Assembly: GCA_009787945.1 (NCBI GenBank)
Contig: WQSI01000117.1
Span: 1-5,193, forward strand
Reading direction: 5' to 3'
DNA length: 5,193 nucleotides
From: Defluviitaleaceae bacterium
Lineage (GTDB): Bacteria > Bacillota > Clostridia > Lachnospirales > WRAX01
How positions within the stretch are numbered: position 1 is the first letter of the stretch; every line of letters starts with the position of its first letter. Made by a program: the position numbers and the translations under genes. Shown piece after piece: positions 1 to 5,193 of this stretch. The notes beneath the pieces were generated by a model. The model had not been told where the DNA came from. It saw nothing but the letters and a program-made list of their open reading frames with translations, and did not search any database.

Positions 1-975
1 ATCAAAGCTTTGGAATTGTGCAGGTTGAGCCGCCACTGGAGGCATCGGCATATATTGCGGTTGAGGCTGGTAATAACCAGGGGGAGGTGGTGCATATCCT
101 GGCGGCGGAGCATGAGCCGCTTGTGTTGTTTGGTTTGTGTCCATAGGTGGCAAACCTCCTTCCGTTGGTTGTGGCATCGGCTGTGCGGGCTGCGGTGCAG
201 GTGAAGCTATCGGTTGCGGTGCAGGTGTTGGTGCAGGAGCTTTTTCCTCTTCTGGTGTTAATGTTGACTGCATGGTTTCAACCATATATTTAGCAAAACC
301 CATTGGAAGAAGTTGCATAATGTTAGAATCTACCAACATCCCAATTTCCATCCTAAATTTTACACATACAGCATAGTCTTCTTCAAATCCCAAAGATTGG
401 AGGATTTCTTCATCACCAAAATCTACAAGAGATGCCTTGGGGGTGTCAATGTCGATTTTCATATTTACAAGTGAAGCCAAAGAAGTGGAAGAAGAACCTA
501 TCATTTGATTCATAACCTCTTGGATGGCAGAGAAGTCCATTTCGTTCAGCTCTCCATCCCCTTCAACCTCGCCGCCATATCCCATCATCAAACTGGTAAT
601 GACCTTAACGTCGTGCTGGTTAAGAAGAAGCAGGTTAGTTCCCTTGATGCCTTCGATATAATCCACGCGTATGCCCACACATGGTTTTTCATAGCTTTTT
701 GCAATGTCCGCAAGCTTAATAATATAAACTTGAGGGGTGGTAATAATAACCCTTTGACCCAACAGTGCAAAAAGTGTTGTTGCAGATGTACCAATGGATA
801 TATTTCCGAGTTCTCCTAAAATATCCTTTTCTTCGGGAGTGAGAAGGTCGTCTAAATCGTCATCGTCGCTGCTTGCGGCAACATCTTCGCCATCCTCCTC
901 AGACCCTGCCGAACCCCCTAAATCTCCACCGCCCAACAAGGCGTTAATTTCCTCTTGGGACAACATGTCAGCCAT
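1..975 (-). CDS. fliY: Flagellar motor switch phosphatase FliY, 5' part (C-terminus beyond the window)
   Basis: C-ring switch protein of Gram-positive bacteria that binds CheY-P and hydrolyses it. The frame is open from the ATG at 975 to base 1 (325 codons), so the 3' end is missing. Residues 5-14 (LSQEEINALL) match the CheY-P-binding peptide at the FliM N-terminus. An acidic Ser/Asp-rich stretch follows (about 25-45). A CheC-like domain spans about 46-240 and keeps both phosphatase motifs of the form [D/S]xxxExxN: D51-E55-N58 (DILGELGN) and S149-E153-N156 (SAIQEVMN). From about 246 the protein is Pro/Gln/Ala-rich, with two APPPGY-like units near 289-302, still unfinished at the edge. The FliN-like (SpoA) domain expected at the C-terminus is not seen here. 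The start follows a GGGAGGA site (983-989) inside the end of fliM, and only 3 bases separate the genes. Being CheC alone is unlikely because of the FliM-like N-terminus and the position after fliM. Confidence 0.93.
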   Translation of the reverse strand, partial: MADMLSQEEINALLGGGDLGGSAGSEEDGEDVAASSDDDDLDDLLTPEEKDILGELGNISIGTSATTLFALLGQRVIITTPQVYIIKLADIAKSYEKPCVGIRVDYIEGIKGTNLLLLNQHDVKVITSLMMGYGGEVEGDGELNEMDFSAIQEVMNQMIGSSSTSLASLVNMKIDIDTPKASLVDFGDEEILQSLGFEEDYAVCVKFRMEIGMLVDSNIMQLLPMGFAKYMVETMQSTLTPEEEKAPAPTPAPQPIASPAPQPAQPMPQPTEGGLPPMDTNQTTQAAHAPPPGYAPPPPGYYQPQPQYMPMPPVAAQPAQFQSFD

Positions 976-978
976 GGT

Positions 979-1971
979 CTATTCCTCCCTTTGTATAAGT
1001 TTAGTGATTTGTACTGCATTTCGCCCTCGGCTAATACCTGCCTTGGCATAAAACTTTTTAAGTGGTCCAACACGTATTTCAAAGTCAGAATCTGTGTAGG
1101 AGTCCAGAATCAACACATCTCCTATGGTCAGATTTACAAAATCAGACACCATGATGTTGGTGCGACCCACAACTGCAGAAATTGCTACGTCTGCCGTTTC
1201 CAGCTTCTCTTGCACATCCTCTTTATAATCATGGTCATCATCATCTCTAGCTGTTGCAAACCAATATTTGGTGTATAGCCTGTCCAAAACTGGCTCAATC
1301 ACAGGAATTGGTAGGCAGAAGTTCATCAAGCCCTCAACCGCACCCACTTTCACGGACATTGTTATCAATGCCGTTGTTTCCGTTGGCGGTATAATTTGAC
1401 CAAACTGAGGGTTTGTTTCAATACGGCTTAGTCGTGGACGAATTTCTTTAACATTCTCCCAAGCCTCTGGCAATGGTCCAAGCATATGCGCCACAACCCG
1501 CTCCAATAAAATCTTCTCGATTTCAGAAAAATCACGGATTTGCTTAATGCCCGTACCTGGTCCGCCCAAAATCCTGTCGATTACTGCATAGCCAATGTTT
1601 GCAGAAAGCTCCAAAATTATCGAACCTTTAAGCGGTGGCAATTCCACAATAGACAGTATACATGGGTTGGTGAGGGCATTGGAAAATTCATTAAATGCCA
1701 CCTGCTCCGCAGAAATCACCTCAATATTAACGCTTGCCCGCAAATAGCCCGACAAAAACGAGGACAACGAGCGACAATATGCGTCATACATGATTTCCAA
1801 GGTACGCTGTTGCTCTTTATTAACCTTTTGTGGACGAGCAAAATCATAGGGAATTGTAGGCTTTTCACCTTTCCCCCGTGAAGAGGTTTCTTCCACCTCC
1901 AAGCTTGCTCCCCCATCGGAAATACTTCGCAACAACTCATCAATTTCAGATTGACTTAAAACTTCAGCCAT
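979..1971 (-). CDS. fliM: Flagellar motor switch protein FliM
   Basis: C-ring protein that receives CheY-P and sets the direction of flagellar rotation at the cytoplasmic face of the basal body. It has 330 residues, a usual length for the family. Residues 5-14 (LSQSEIDELL) are the CheY-P-binding peptide. A flexible linker runs to about 40, and PYDFARPQ (41-48) begins the middle CheC-like domain (about 45-235). That domain includes the conserved GGPGTG (136-141), which corresponds to the GGxG motif involved in FliG contact. A short acidic segment (DDDDHD, 243-248) leads to the C-terminal SpoA/FliN-like domain (about 255-325). The middle domain lacks the CheC catalytic ExxN pairs, as expected for FliM. 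The ATG start is preceded by AGTGGGTG (1980-1987), 8 bases upstream, a moderate match to the ribosome binding consensus. The gene lies 43 bases after fliL and its end contains the fliY ribosome binding site. Confidence 0.97.
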   Translation of the reverse strand: MAEVLSQSEIDELLRSISDGGASLEVEETSSRGKGEKPTIPYDFARPQKVNKEQQRTLEIMYDAYCRSLSSFLSGYLRASVNIEVISAEQVAFNEFSNALTNPCILSIVELPPLKGSIILELSANIGYAVIDRILGGPGTGIKQIRDFSEIEKILLERVVAHMLGPLPEAWENVKEIRPRLSRIETNPQFGQIIPPTETTALITMSVKVGAVEGLMNFCLPIPVIEPVLDRLYTKYWFATARDDDDHDYKEDVQEKLETADVAISAVVGRTNIMVSDFVNLTIGDVLILDSYTDSDFEIRVGPLKKFYAKAGISRGRNAVQITKLIQREE

Positions 1972-2014
1972 CTATTTTGCACCCACTTTCTGTCTATAGG
2001 ATAGCCATTTAATA

Positions 2015-2530
2015 TTAATGCAAAGCAAACGCATTAAAGTAAACTTCAACAATCATAGGGCTTGCAAAAGCCGACTGCAAAGCGTTCAAAATATCTTCAC
2101 GCAAAATGTCTGCCCCATCTGTACGCTCTAATTCTTCTGCTGTGGAGCGGCGCAAGATGCTGGTAACAGCATCACGAACAACAGGCTGACGCTCTGAAAG
2201 AGTCACCCAAAACTCGTTCGCTTCTTCTTCATCCAAATTGTTGATGCCCAAAGAAACATTCACCACTACAAAACGATTGGGAGCGCCTGGACCCGATGAC
2301 AACAAGTTTGTGGTAATGTTATCACCCAAATCAAAAATGCGTTGGTCAACAACCGAAGGCGTGTCAGCCTCCCAATTTTGTACAGGGCCACTCCCCATTG
2401 CGTCATCACTACCCATGTTCATTATCAAAAACACAGCAACACCAGCCAAAGCCAGGATTATAATAGCGAGCATAGCTACGATAATAAGCATCATTCCCTT
2501 GTTGTTGCCGCCTTTGGTTTCTTCTGCCAT
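2015..2530 (-). CDS. fliL: Flagellar basal body-associated protein FliL
   Basis: Small single-pass membrane protein that surrounds or stabilises the MotA/MotB stator and increases torque. It has 171 residues. A short polar N-terminus (MAEETKGGNNKG) is followed by one hydrophobic helix (about 13-38), a Gly/Ser/Asp-rich linker, and an extracytoplasmic FliL domain (about 60-171). That domain contains the typical RFVVVNVSLG strand and ends in EVYFNAFALH, close to the usual FliL ending in which a Tyr/Phe-rich strand closes the protein. There is no signal-peptidase site, so it should stay anchored. AGGATGTG (2539-2546), 8 bases before the ATG, supports this start. It lies 33 bases downstream of motB and 43 bases upstream of fliM, the normal place for fliL in Gram-positive flagellar operons. 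The sequence family is divergent, so the call rests on topology, the C-terminal pattern and context together. Confidence 0.93.
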   Translation of the reverse strand: MAEETKGGNNKGMMLIIVAMLAIIILALAGVAVFLIMNMGSDDAMGSGPVQNWEADTPSVVDQRIFDLGDNITTNLLSSGPGAPNRFVVVNVSLGINNLDEEEANEFWVTLSERQPVVRDAVTSILRRSTAEELERTDGADILREDILNALQSAFASPMIVEVYFNAFALH

Positions 2531-2563
2531 AACGTTTACACATCCTTCCCCATATTAAAAGCT

Positions 2564-3334
2564 CTAATCTACTTGAGTTAAAATTATTTCTACGCGTCTG
2601 TTTGCTGCGCGACCTTCTGCCGTATTATTGTCAGCCACGGGATGATGTTCCCCGTGAGAAACAACAGTTACCATGGCGGGGTCAACCACCTGAAACTCAT
2701 ATATCAGCAAGTTTGCAACGGCGCGGGCGCGGGCAGACCCCAATGCGCGATTGTCAGGAAACAGGAGAGTATTTATAGGGTCGCTATCCGTGTGACCTTC
2801 CACAGAAACGATAACCGTATCCCTTAACTCCCCAATGCCAGAAGCTACAGCTTCGATAATCGGCATAATTTCGGGCCTTACAATGGCTTGTCCAGGAGCA
2901 AAATACATATCTCCGTGCATACTGATGGTTATTCGGCCATCTTCGCCAATTGCCACATCCACAAGCTCACCCACCATCAGCTCATAGGCAAAATATGTTC
3001 GCAACACATCCGCAACAACTTCCATGCGGTTCTGCTCCTGCCCACCTTCACCTCCAGCGATTGGCCGCTCAAAACTGACTGTGTTAAAATCTGGTAAAGC
3101 GACTATTCCGTTACCCATCAAATTGTTAATCCCCTGCCCTGCAAAATCCATAGGTGCTGGTAGGTTGTTGCCGAAAGAAGCCGCGATAACCAACCTCTCC
3201 CAAAGCTCTTCATCAACCTCCGACAAGGCATAAAGCATAACAAACAGGGCAAAAAGTACCGTCATCAAGTCTGAATAGGACAGCAGCCACAACGAACCGC
3301 CGCCGCCTTCTTCCTTCTTTTTCCTTTTAGCCAT
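2564..3334 (-). CDS. motB: Flagellar stator protein MotB
   Basis: Stator subunit that pairs with MotA to conduct ions and anchors the complex to peptidoglycan. It has 256 residues, typical for Gram-positive MotB. A basic N-terminus (KRKKK) is followed by LWLLSYSDLMTVLFALF. D22 within it is the ion-binding aspartate at the start of the single transmembrane helix (about 22-38). Residues about 40-60 (after LYALSEVDEELWERL) fit the plug/linker region. The C-terminal OmpA-like peptidoglycan-binding domain (about 130-254) shows the strand MYFAPGQAIVRPE, the motif EGHTDSDPIN (179-188), NRALGSARARAV, and a closing GRAANRRVEI (241-250). The ATG overlaps the motA stop by one base (TAATG) and has a GGAGGGG site upstream within the end of motA, so translation is probably coupled. 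Whether the stator uses protons or sodium cannot be decided from the sequence by eye. Confidence 0.97.
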   Translation of the reverse strand: MAKRKKKEEGGGGSLWLLSYSDLMTVLFALFVMLYALSEVDEELWERLVIAASFGNNLPAPMDFAGQGINNLMGNGIVALPDFNTVSFERPIAGGEGGQEQNRMEVVADVLRTYFAYELMVGELVDVAIGEDGRITISMHGDMYFAPGQAIVRPEIMPIIEAVASGIGELRDTVIVSVEGHTDSDPINTLLFPDNRALGSARARAVANLLIYEFQVVDPAMVTVVSHGEHHPVADNNTAEGRAANRRVEIILTQVD

Positions 3335-4128
3335 TAGGCATCCCCTCCACCTTCAGAGCTAGCTTTCCGTAATGAAGGTGCTAAGAAAGCTTTTAGCTTT
3401 TCTTCGATAATACGTGGGTTTTCGCCGTTTTGTATTGACAGCATTCCTTCTATCTGCACTTCTTTAAGAAGCATTTCCTGCGCATTAAAAATTTGCAATT
3501 TACGGGAAATTGGGCTGGCAAGGAAGTTTGCAACAAGAGCGCCATAAAACGTAGTTATCATAGCAAGTGCCATGTTCGCCGCCAAAAGCTCAATATCTTG
3601 CAGGTTACCCATCATAAGTACAAGGGCAACCATCGTACCAACCATTCCCCAGGCAGGGCCAAGTGCCGCTGCCATATCCCAAAGACTTCGTATGTCATTG
3701 TGGCGGTTTTCCATATAAACCATTTCTGTTTCCAAAACAGAGCGCACAAGCTCAGGGTCTGCACCATCAACAACCAGCATTATGCCTTTTTGCAAAAATG
3801 GGTCATCCATGTTTTGCGCCGACTCCTCAAGGGCAAGAACCCCTTCACGACGAGCAAGGTTAGACAAAGTGATAATATTATCAATCGTCCCTGTGTGGTC
3901 AAATTTTGGTGGCAAAAACACCATTTTAGCCGCCAAAAGTGCCTTTATAACCCTATCAAGCGGGTTAGCAATCAACAGAGATGCAACCACGCCACCAATA
4001 ACAATCATCACAGAACCAGGGTCAACGAAAGCCATAATAGACTCTACAGGTGCTTCACCATTCAAAATTATGGTAACTAATGTAAAAATAATTCCCGCTA
4101 TCAGACCGATTAACGAACCTATATCCAC
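3334..4128 (-). CDS. motA: Flagellar stator protein MotA
   Basis: Four-helix membrane subunit of the flagellar stator; with MotB it turns ion flow into torque on FliG. It has 264 residues, the usual length. Helices are predicted at about 3-22, 38-54, 157-173 and 183-205. The cytoplasmic loop contains LARREGVLALEE (91-102). In it R93 and E101 have the same spacing as the torque-generating R90 and E98 of E. coli MotA. GPAWGMVGTMVALV (157-170) carries the conserved proline of helix 3 (P158), and P206 in LASPISRKL matches the conserved proline after helix 4. The start codon is GTG (4126-4128). It is chosen because AAGGGGGA lies 6 bases upstream, overlapping the flbD stop, and because the resulting N-terminus MDIGSLIGLI matches the family. 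There are 12 bases between flbD and motA, and a one-base overlap with motB. Confidence 0.97.
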   Translation of the reverse strand: MDIGSLIGLIAGIIFTLVTIILNGEAPVESIMAFVDPGSVMIVIGGVVASLLIANPLDRVIKALLAAKMVFLPPKFDHTGTIDNIITLSNLARREGVLALEESAQNMDDPFLQKGIMLVVDGADPELVRSVLETEMVYMENRHNDIRSLWDMAAALGPAWGMVGTMVALVLMMGNLQDIELLAANMALAMITTFYGALVANFLASPISRKLQIFNAQEMLLKEVQIEGMLSIQNGENPRIIEEKLKAFLAPSLRKASSEGGGDA

Positions 4129-4142
4129 AGCGAATCCCCCTT
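4126..4142 (-). promoter_or_regulatory. motA ribosome binding site and GTG start
   Basis: On the minus strand AAGGGGGA (4135-4142) lies six bases before GTG (4126-4128) and overlaps the flbD TAA stop (4141-4143). No ATG in this frame gives a better family N-terminus, so the GTG is the likely start. The overlap with the flbD stop suggests that ribosomes finishing flbD help to begin motA. Confidence 0.8.
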
Positions 4143-4326
4143 AGATATTGTAAATGTCGCGTTTAAATTCTTTTGTCAAACTTATTATATCCTCAACAGA
4201 CTCTTTGACAATAAATTTACTGCCTGTTGTGGTTGTTATGGTGGTGTCGGGATTTGCCTCCACCATCATAATAAGCTCACAATTCAGCACAATTTCCTTG
4301 TCGTTTAATCTGGTTATTTTTATCAT
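4141..4326 (-). CDS. swrD: FlbD/SwrD family flagellar protein
   Basis: Small cytoplasmic protein of 61 residues, full length for the FlbD/SwrD family. In Bacillus subtilis SwrD is needed for full motor torque and swarming, which fits its place just before motA; its molecular partner here is inferred only. The sequence begins MIKITRLNDKEIVLNCELI and continues with a Glu/Asn-Pro-Asp-Thr turn (ANPDTTIT), then the family pattern TGSKFIVKESVEDII in the second half. This beta-rich head and helical tail is typical. No membrane segment is present. The ATG is supported by a strong GGAGGT site (4333-4338) 6 bases upstream, and it is the first gene after the promoter at 4357-4385. It should not be confused with the unrelated Caulobacter regulator also named FlbD. 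The symbol flbD is equally used for this gene. Confidence 0.93.
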   Translation of the reverse strand: MIKITRLNDKEIVLNCELIMMVEANPDTTITTTTGSKFIVKESVEDIISLTKEFKRDIYNI

Positions 4327-4332
4327 AAATGT

Positions 4333-4400
4333 ACCTCCAAAAAACGTAATGACAGCATTGTAACATATTCTGCAAAAAAAGTCAAGTTTTTATTATTATT
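4333..4400 (-). promoter_or_regulatory. Sigma-A-type promoter and leader upstream of flbD/swrD
   Basis: Reading the minus strand, -35 TTGACT (4385-4380) and -10 TACAAT (4362-4357) are separated by exactly 17 bases. TG one base before the -10 gives an extended -10 (TGTTACAAT). Upstream of the -35 lies A/T-rich sequence (AATAATAATAAAAAC, 4400-4386) that resembles an UP element. The expected transcription start is near 4350, giving a leader of about 24 bases that contains the GGAGGT ribosome binding site (4333-4338). Five of six bases match the consensus at each hexamer. The match is to the vegetative sigma factor and not to the flagellar sigma-D/sigma-28 consensus. It would drive flbD, motA, motB, fliL, fliM and fliY. 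The site is predicted from sequence only. Confidence 0.8.
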
Positions 4401-4413
4401 CCATCTCGGTAAA

Positions 4414-4589
4414 GGCAATCCGTAGGGGCGGATATTAGGACTGCTTGCGAAAACAACTCACACGATTTTTTTGCCCTATTGCGCTATCGAGATTTGGCTA
4501 AAACCAGCCAAACCTCTGTCGCTTATAGACGGGCAAAAAATCGGTTCGTTATAATTTCGCAAGAAGTCTTACCGCCCACTACTGTTGCC
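4414..4589. repeat. 176-base imperfect palindrome, MITE-like element between flgE and flbD
   Basis: The two halves of this stretch are near reverse complements. Matching arms, from outside in, are: 4414-4418 with 4585-4589; 4422-4431 with 4572-4582 (one bulged base); 4439-4452 with 4555-4568 (one mismatch); 4463-4476 with 4531-4543 (one extra T); 4477-4479 with 4525-4527; 4481-4483 with 4520-4522; 4489-4491 with 4514-4516; and 4493-4499 with 4506-4512 around a six-base loop (4500-4505). I count roughly 60 base pairs. It is flanked on both sides by TAAA (4410-4413 and 4590-4593), a possible target duplication, though such a short A/T-rich repeat could be chance. It has no coding capacity. It begins 9 bases after the flgE stop. 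The structure fits a miniature inverted-repeat transposable element or another dispersed palindromic repeat. Transcribed as part of the operon it would fold into one long hairpin. Confidence 0.8.
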
Positions 4590-4598
4590 TAAAAATTA

Positions 4599-5193
4599 CT
4601 ATCTACGTAAGTTTACAAGTTCTTGAAGCATCTCGTCAGATGTAGAAATCACGCGGGAGTTAGCCTGGAAACCACGCTGGGTGGTAATCATTTCGGTAAA
4701 CTCCGCCGCCATGTCCACATTACTCATTTCAAGTGTGCCGCCAAGCAAGCTTGTGCCTGCCATTCCTGGGGTCATACCTTGCCCGTCAAAGCCGCCAGAG
4801 TTGGCAGTCATAGCGAATAAGTTGCCGCCAAGAGCCGCCAAGCCCGCTGGATTATCAAACAAGGCAATGGCAACCTGCCACAGCTCAAAACGCTGACCAT
4901 TGCTGAAAGTACCAGAGATGATACCGTCACCGCCAATGGAAAGCCCAATCAAACGACCAGCTTCCAAACCGTCCATATTACGGCTGCTTACGCTGGTTGC
5001 TGCTTCAACTTGGGTCATTTGGCTGAAATCAATACGGATGCTATTCGGCCAACCAGTACCTGGTGCAGCACCAGCGGCATTAGCTTGGGGTTGACCGAAG
5101 TACAAACGCGGGTCCATGCCACTACCAGGAACTAATTGGAAGAAGCTAACAAATCCACCTAAATCAAATGGGGGTGGCGTTGTAGCGGCGGGA
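4599..5193 (-). CDS. flgE: Flagellar hook protein FlgE, C-terminal part (N-terminus beyond the window)
   Basis: Structural subunit of the hook, the universal joint between basal body and filament, exported by the flagellar type III system. The frame is open from the right edge to the TAG at 4599-4601, giving the last 197 residues; the true start lies outside, and the internal Met at 5117 is not it. Visible features are a Pro/Thr/Phe-rich segment at the edge, then IRIDFSQMTQVEA followed by GRLIGLSIGGDGIISGTFSNG and the strand ELWQVAIALFDNPAGLAALGGNLF, a pattern usual for the distal part of hook proteins. The last 45 residues form the rod/hook C-terminal domain: LEMSNVDMAAEFTEMI, TQRGFQANSRVI and TSDEMLQELVNLRR. 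FlgG and FlgF share this end, but the preceding GTFSNGQ...NPAGL region and the place upstream of flbD-motA favour FlgE. Confidence 0.93.
   Translation of the reverse strand, partial: PAATTPPPFDLGGFVSFFQLVPGSGMDPRLYFGQPQANAAGAAPGTGWPNSIRIDFSQMTQVEAATSVSSRNMDGLEAGRLIGLSIGGDGIISGTFSNGQRFELWQVAIALFDNPAGLAALGGNLFAMTANSGGFDGQGMTPGMAGTSLLGGTLEMSNVDMAAEFTEMITTQRGFQANSRVISTSDEMLQELVNLRR

Larger units (their letters stand above)
4327..4598. other. Gene-free gap between flgE and flbD
   Basis: No convincing gene lies here on either strand. From the flgE side it holds a 9-base spacer, the long palindrome (4414-4589), an A/T-rich stretch (4386-4413), and the promoter and ribosome binding site of flbD. It is the only intergenic gap longer than 43 bases in the window and divides the hook gene from the motor gene block. 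Confidence 0.85.

Noticed and set aside
10..376. Plus-strand frames rich in Gly, Cys, Trp and Arg opposite the fliY linker
   Set aside because: The composition is the complement of Pro/Gln/Ala codons in the FliY linker, where the minus-strand frame is open throughout and continues a recognised protein.
3493..4080. Long open frame on the plus strand opposite motA (195 codons)
   Set aside because: It lies wholly within the clearly conserved motA on the other strand, has a His/Asn/Lys-rich composition with no recognisable domain, and lacks a good ribosome binding site. It is a shadow of the minus-strand coding sequence.
4414..4589. The palindrome as a Rho-independent terminator of flgE
   Set aside because: The stem is far longer than usual and its 3' end in the minus-strand RNA is followed by UUUACC, not a U-tract. 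The internal T-runs are paired within the stem. Premature termination at an inner stem cannot be excluded but is not supported.
4327..4598. A riboswitch or small RNA gene in the gap
   Set aside because: The structure is one nested hairpin, without the junctions or conserved cores of riboswitch classes that I can recognise, and no separate promoter for a small RNA is evident upstream of it.
1..5193. A novel defence, biosynthetic or mobile gene system
   Set aside because: All seven genes belong to well-known flagellar families in a standard order. There are no CRISPR repeats, transposase, recombinase, tRNA or unknown genes in the window.

Overview
The window is a stretch of a large flagellar/chemotaxis operon, with every gene on the minus strand. 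It most likely comes from a Gram-positive anaerobe of the class Clostridia. Three things point there: the gene order flgE - flbD(swrD) - motA - motB - fliL - fliM - fliY, the use of the FliM/FliY switch pair (FliY carries CheC-type phosphatase motifs), and GGAGG-type ribosome binding sites with a consensus housekeeping promoter. Species or genus cannot be told from the sequence alone.

Layout in transcription order (right to left). 5193-4599: the 3' part of flgE, the hook protein. 4598-4327: a 272-base gap without a gene. It holds a 176-base imperfect palindrome (4414-4589) with features of a miniature inverted-repeat element, then a strong sigma-A-type promoter (-35 TTGACT, 17-base spacer, extended -10 TACAAT). 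4326-4141: flbD/swrD. 4128-3334: motA, with a GTG start. 3334-2564: motB, overlapping the motA stop by one base. 2530-2015: fliL. 1971-979: fliM. 975-1: the 5' part of fliY, which runs off the left edge inside a long Pro/Gln-rich linker, before any FliN-like domain.

How the genes work together: MotA and MotB form the ion-driven stator. FlbD/SwrD and FliL are small stator-associated factors that raise torque or stabilise the stator. FliM and FliY build the C-ring switch; both have an N-terminal peptide for binding phosphorylated CheY, and FliY can probably also dephosphorylate it. FlgE forms the hook outside the cell. The block from flbD to fliY is tightly packed and looks translationally coupled. 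It has its own promoter, so it can probably be transcribed apart from the hook genes upstream.

The genes are ordinary members of known families, and I see no undescribed protein system. The least ordinary items are the long palindromic element between flgE and flbD, the vegetative promoter beside it, and the length and composition of the FliY linker.
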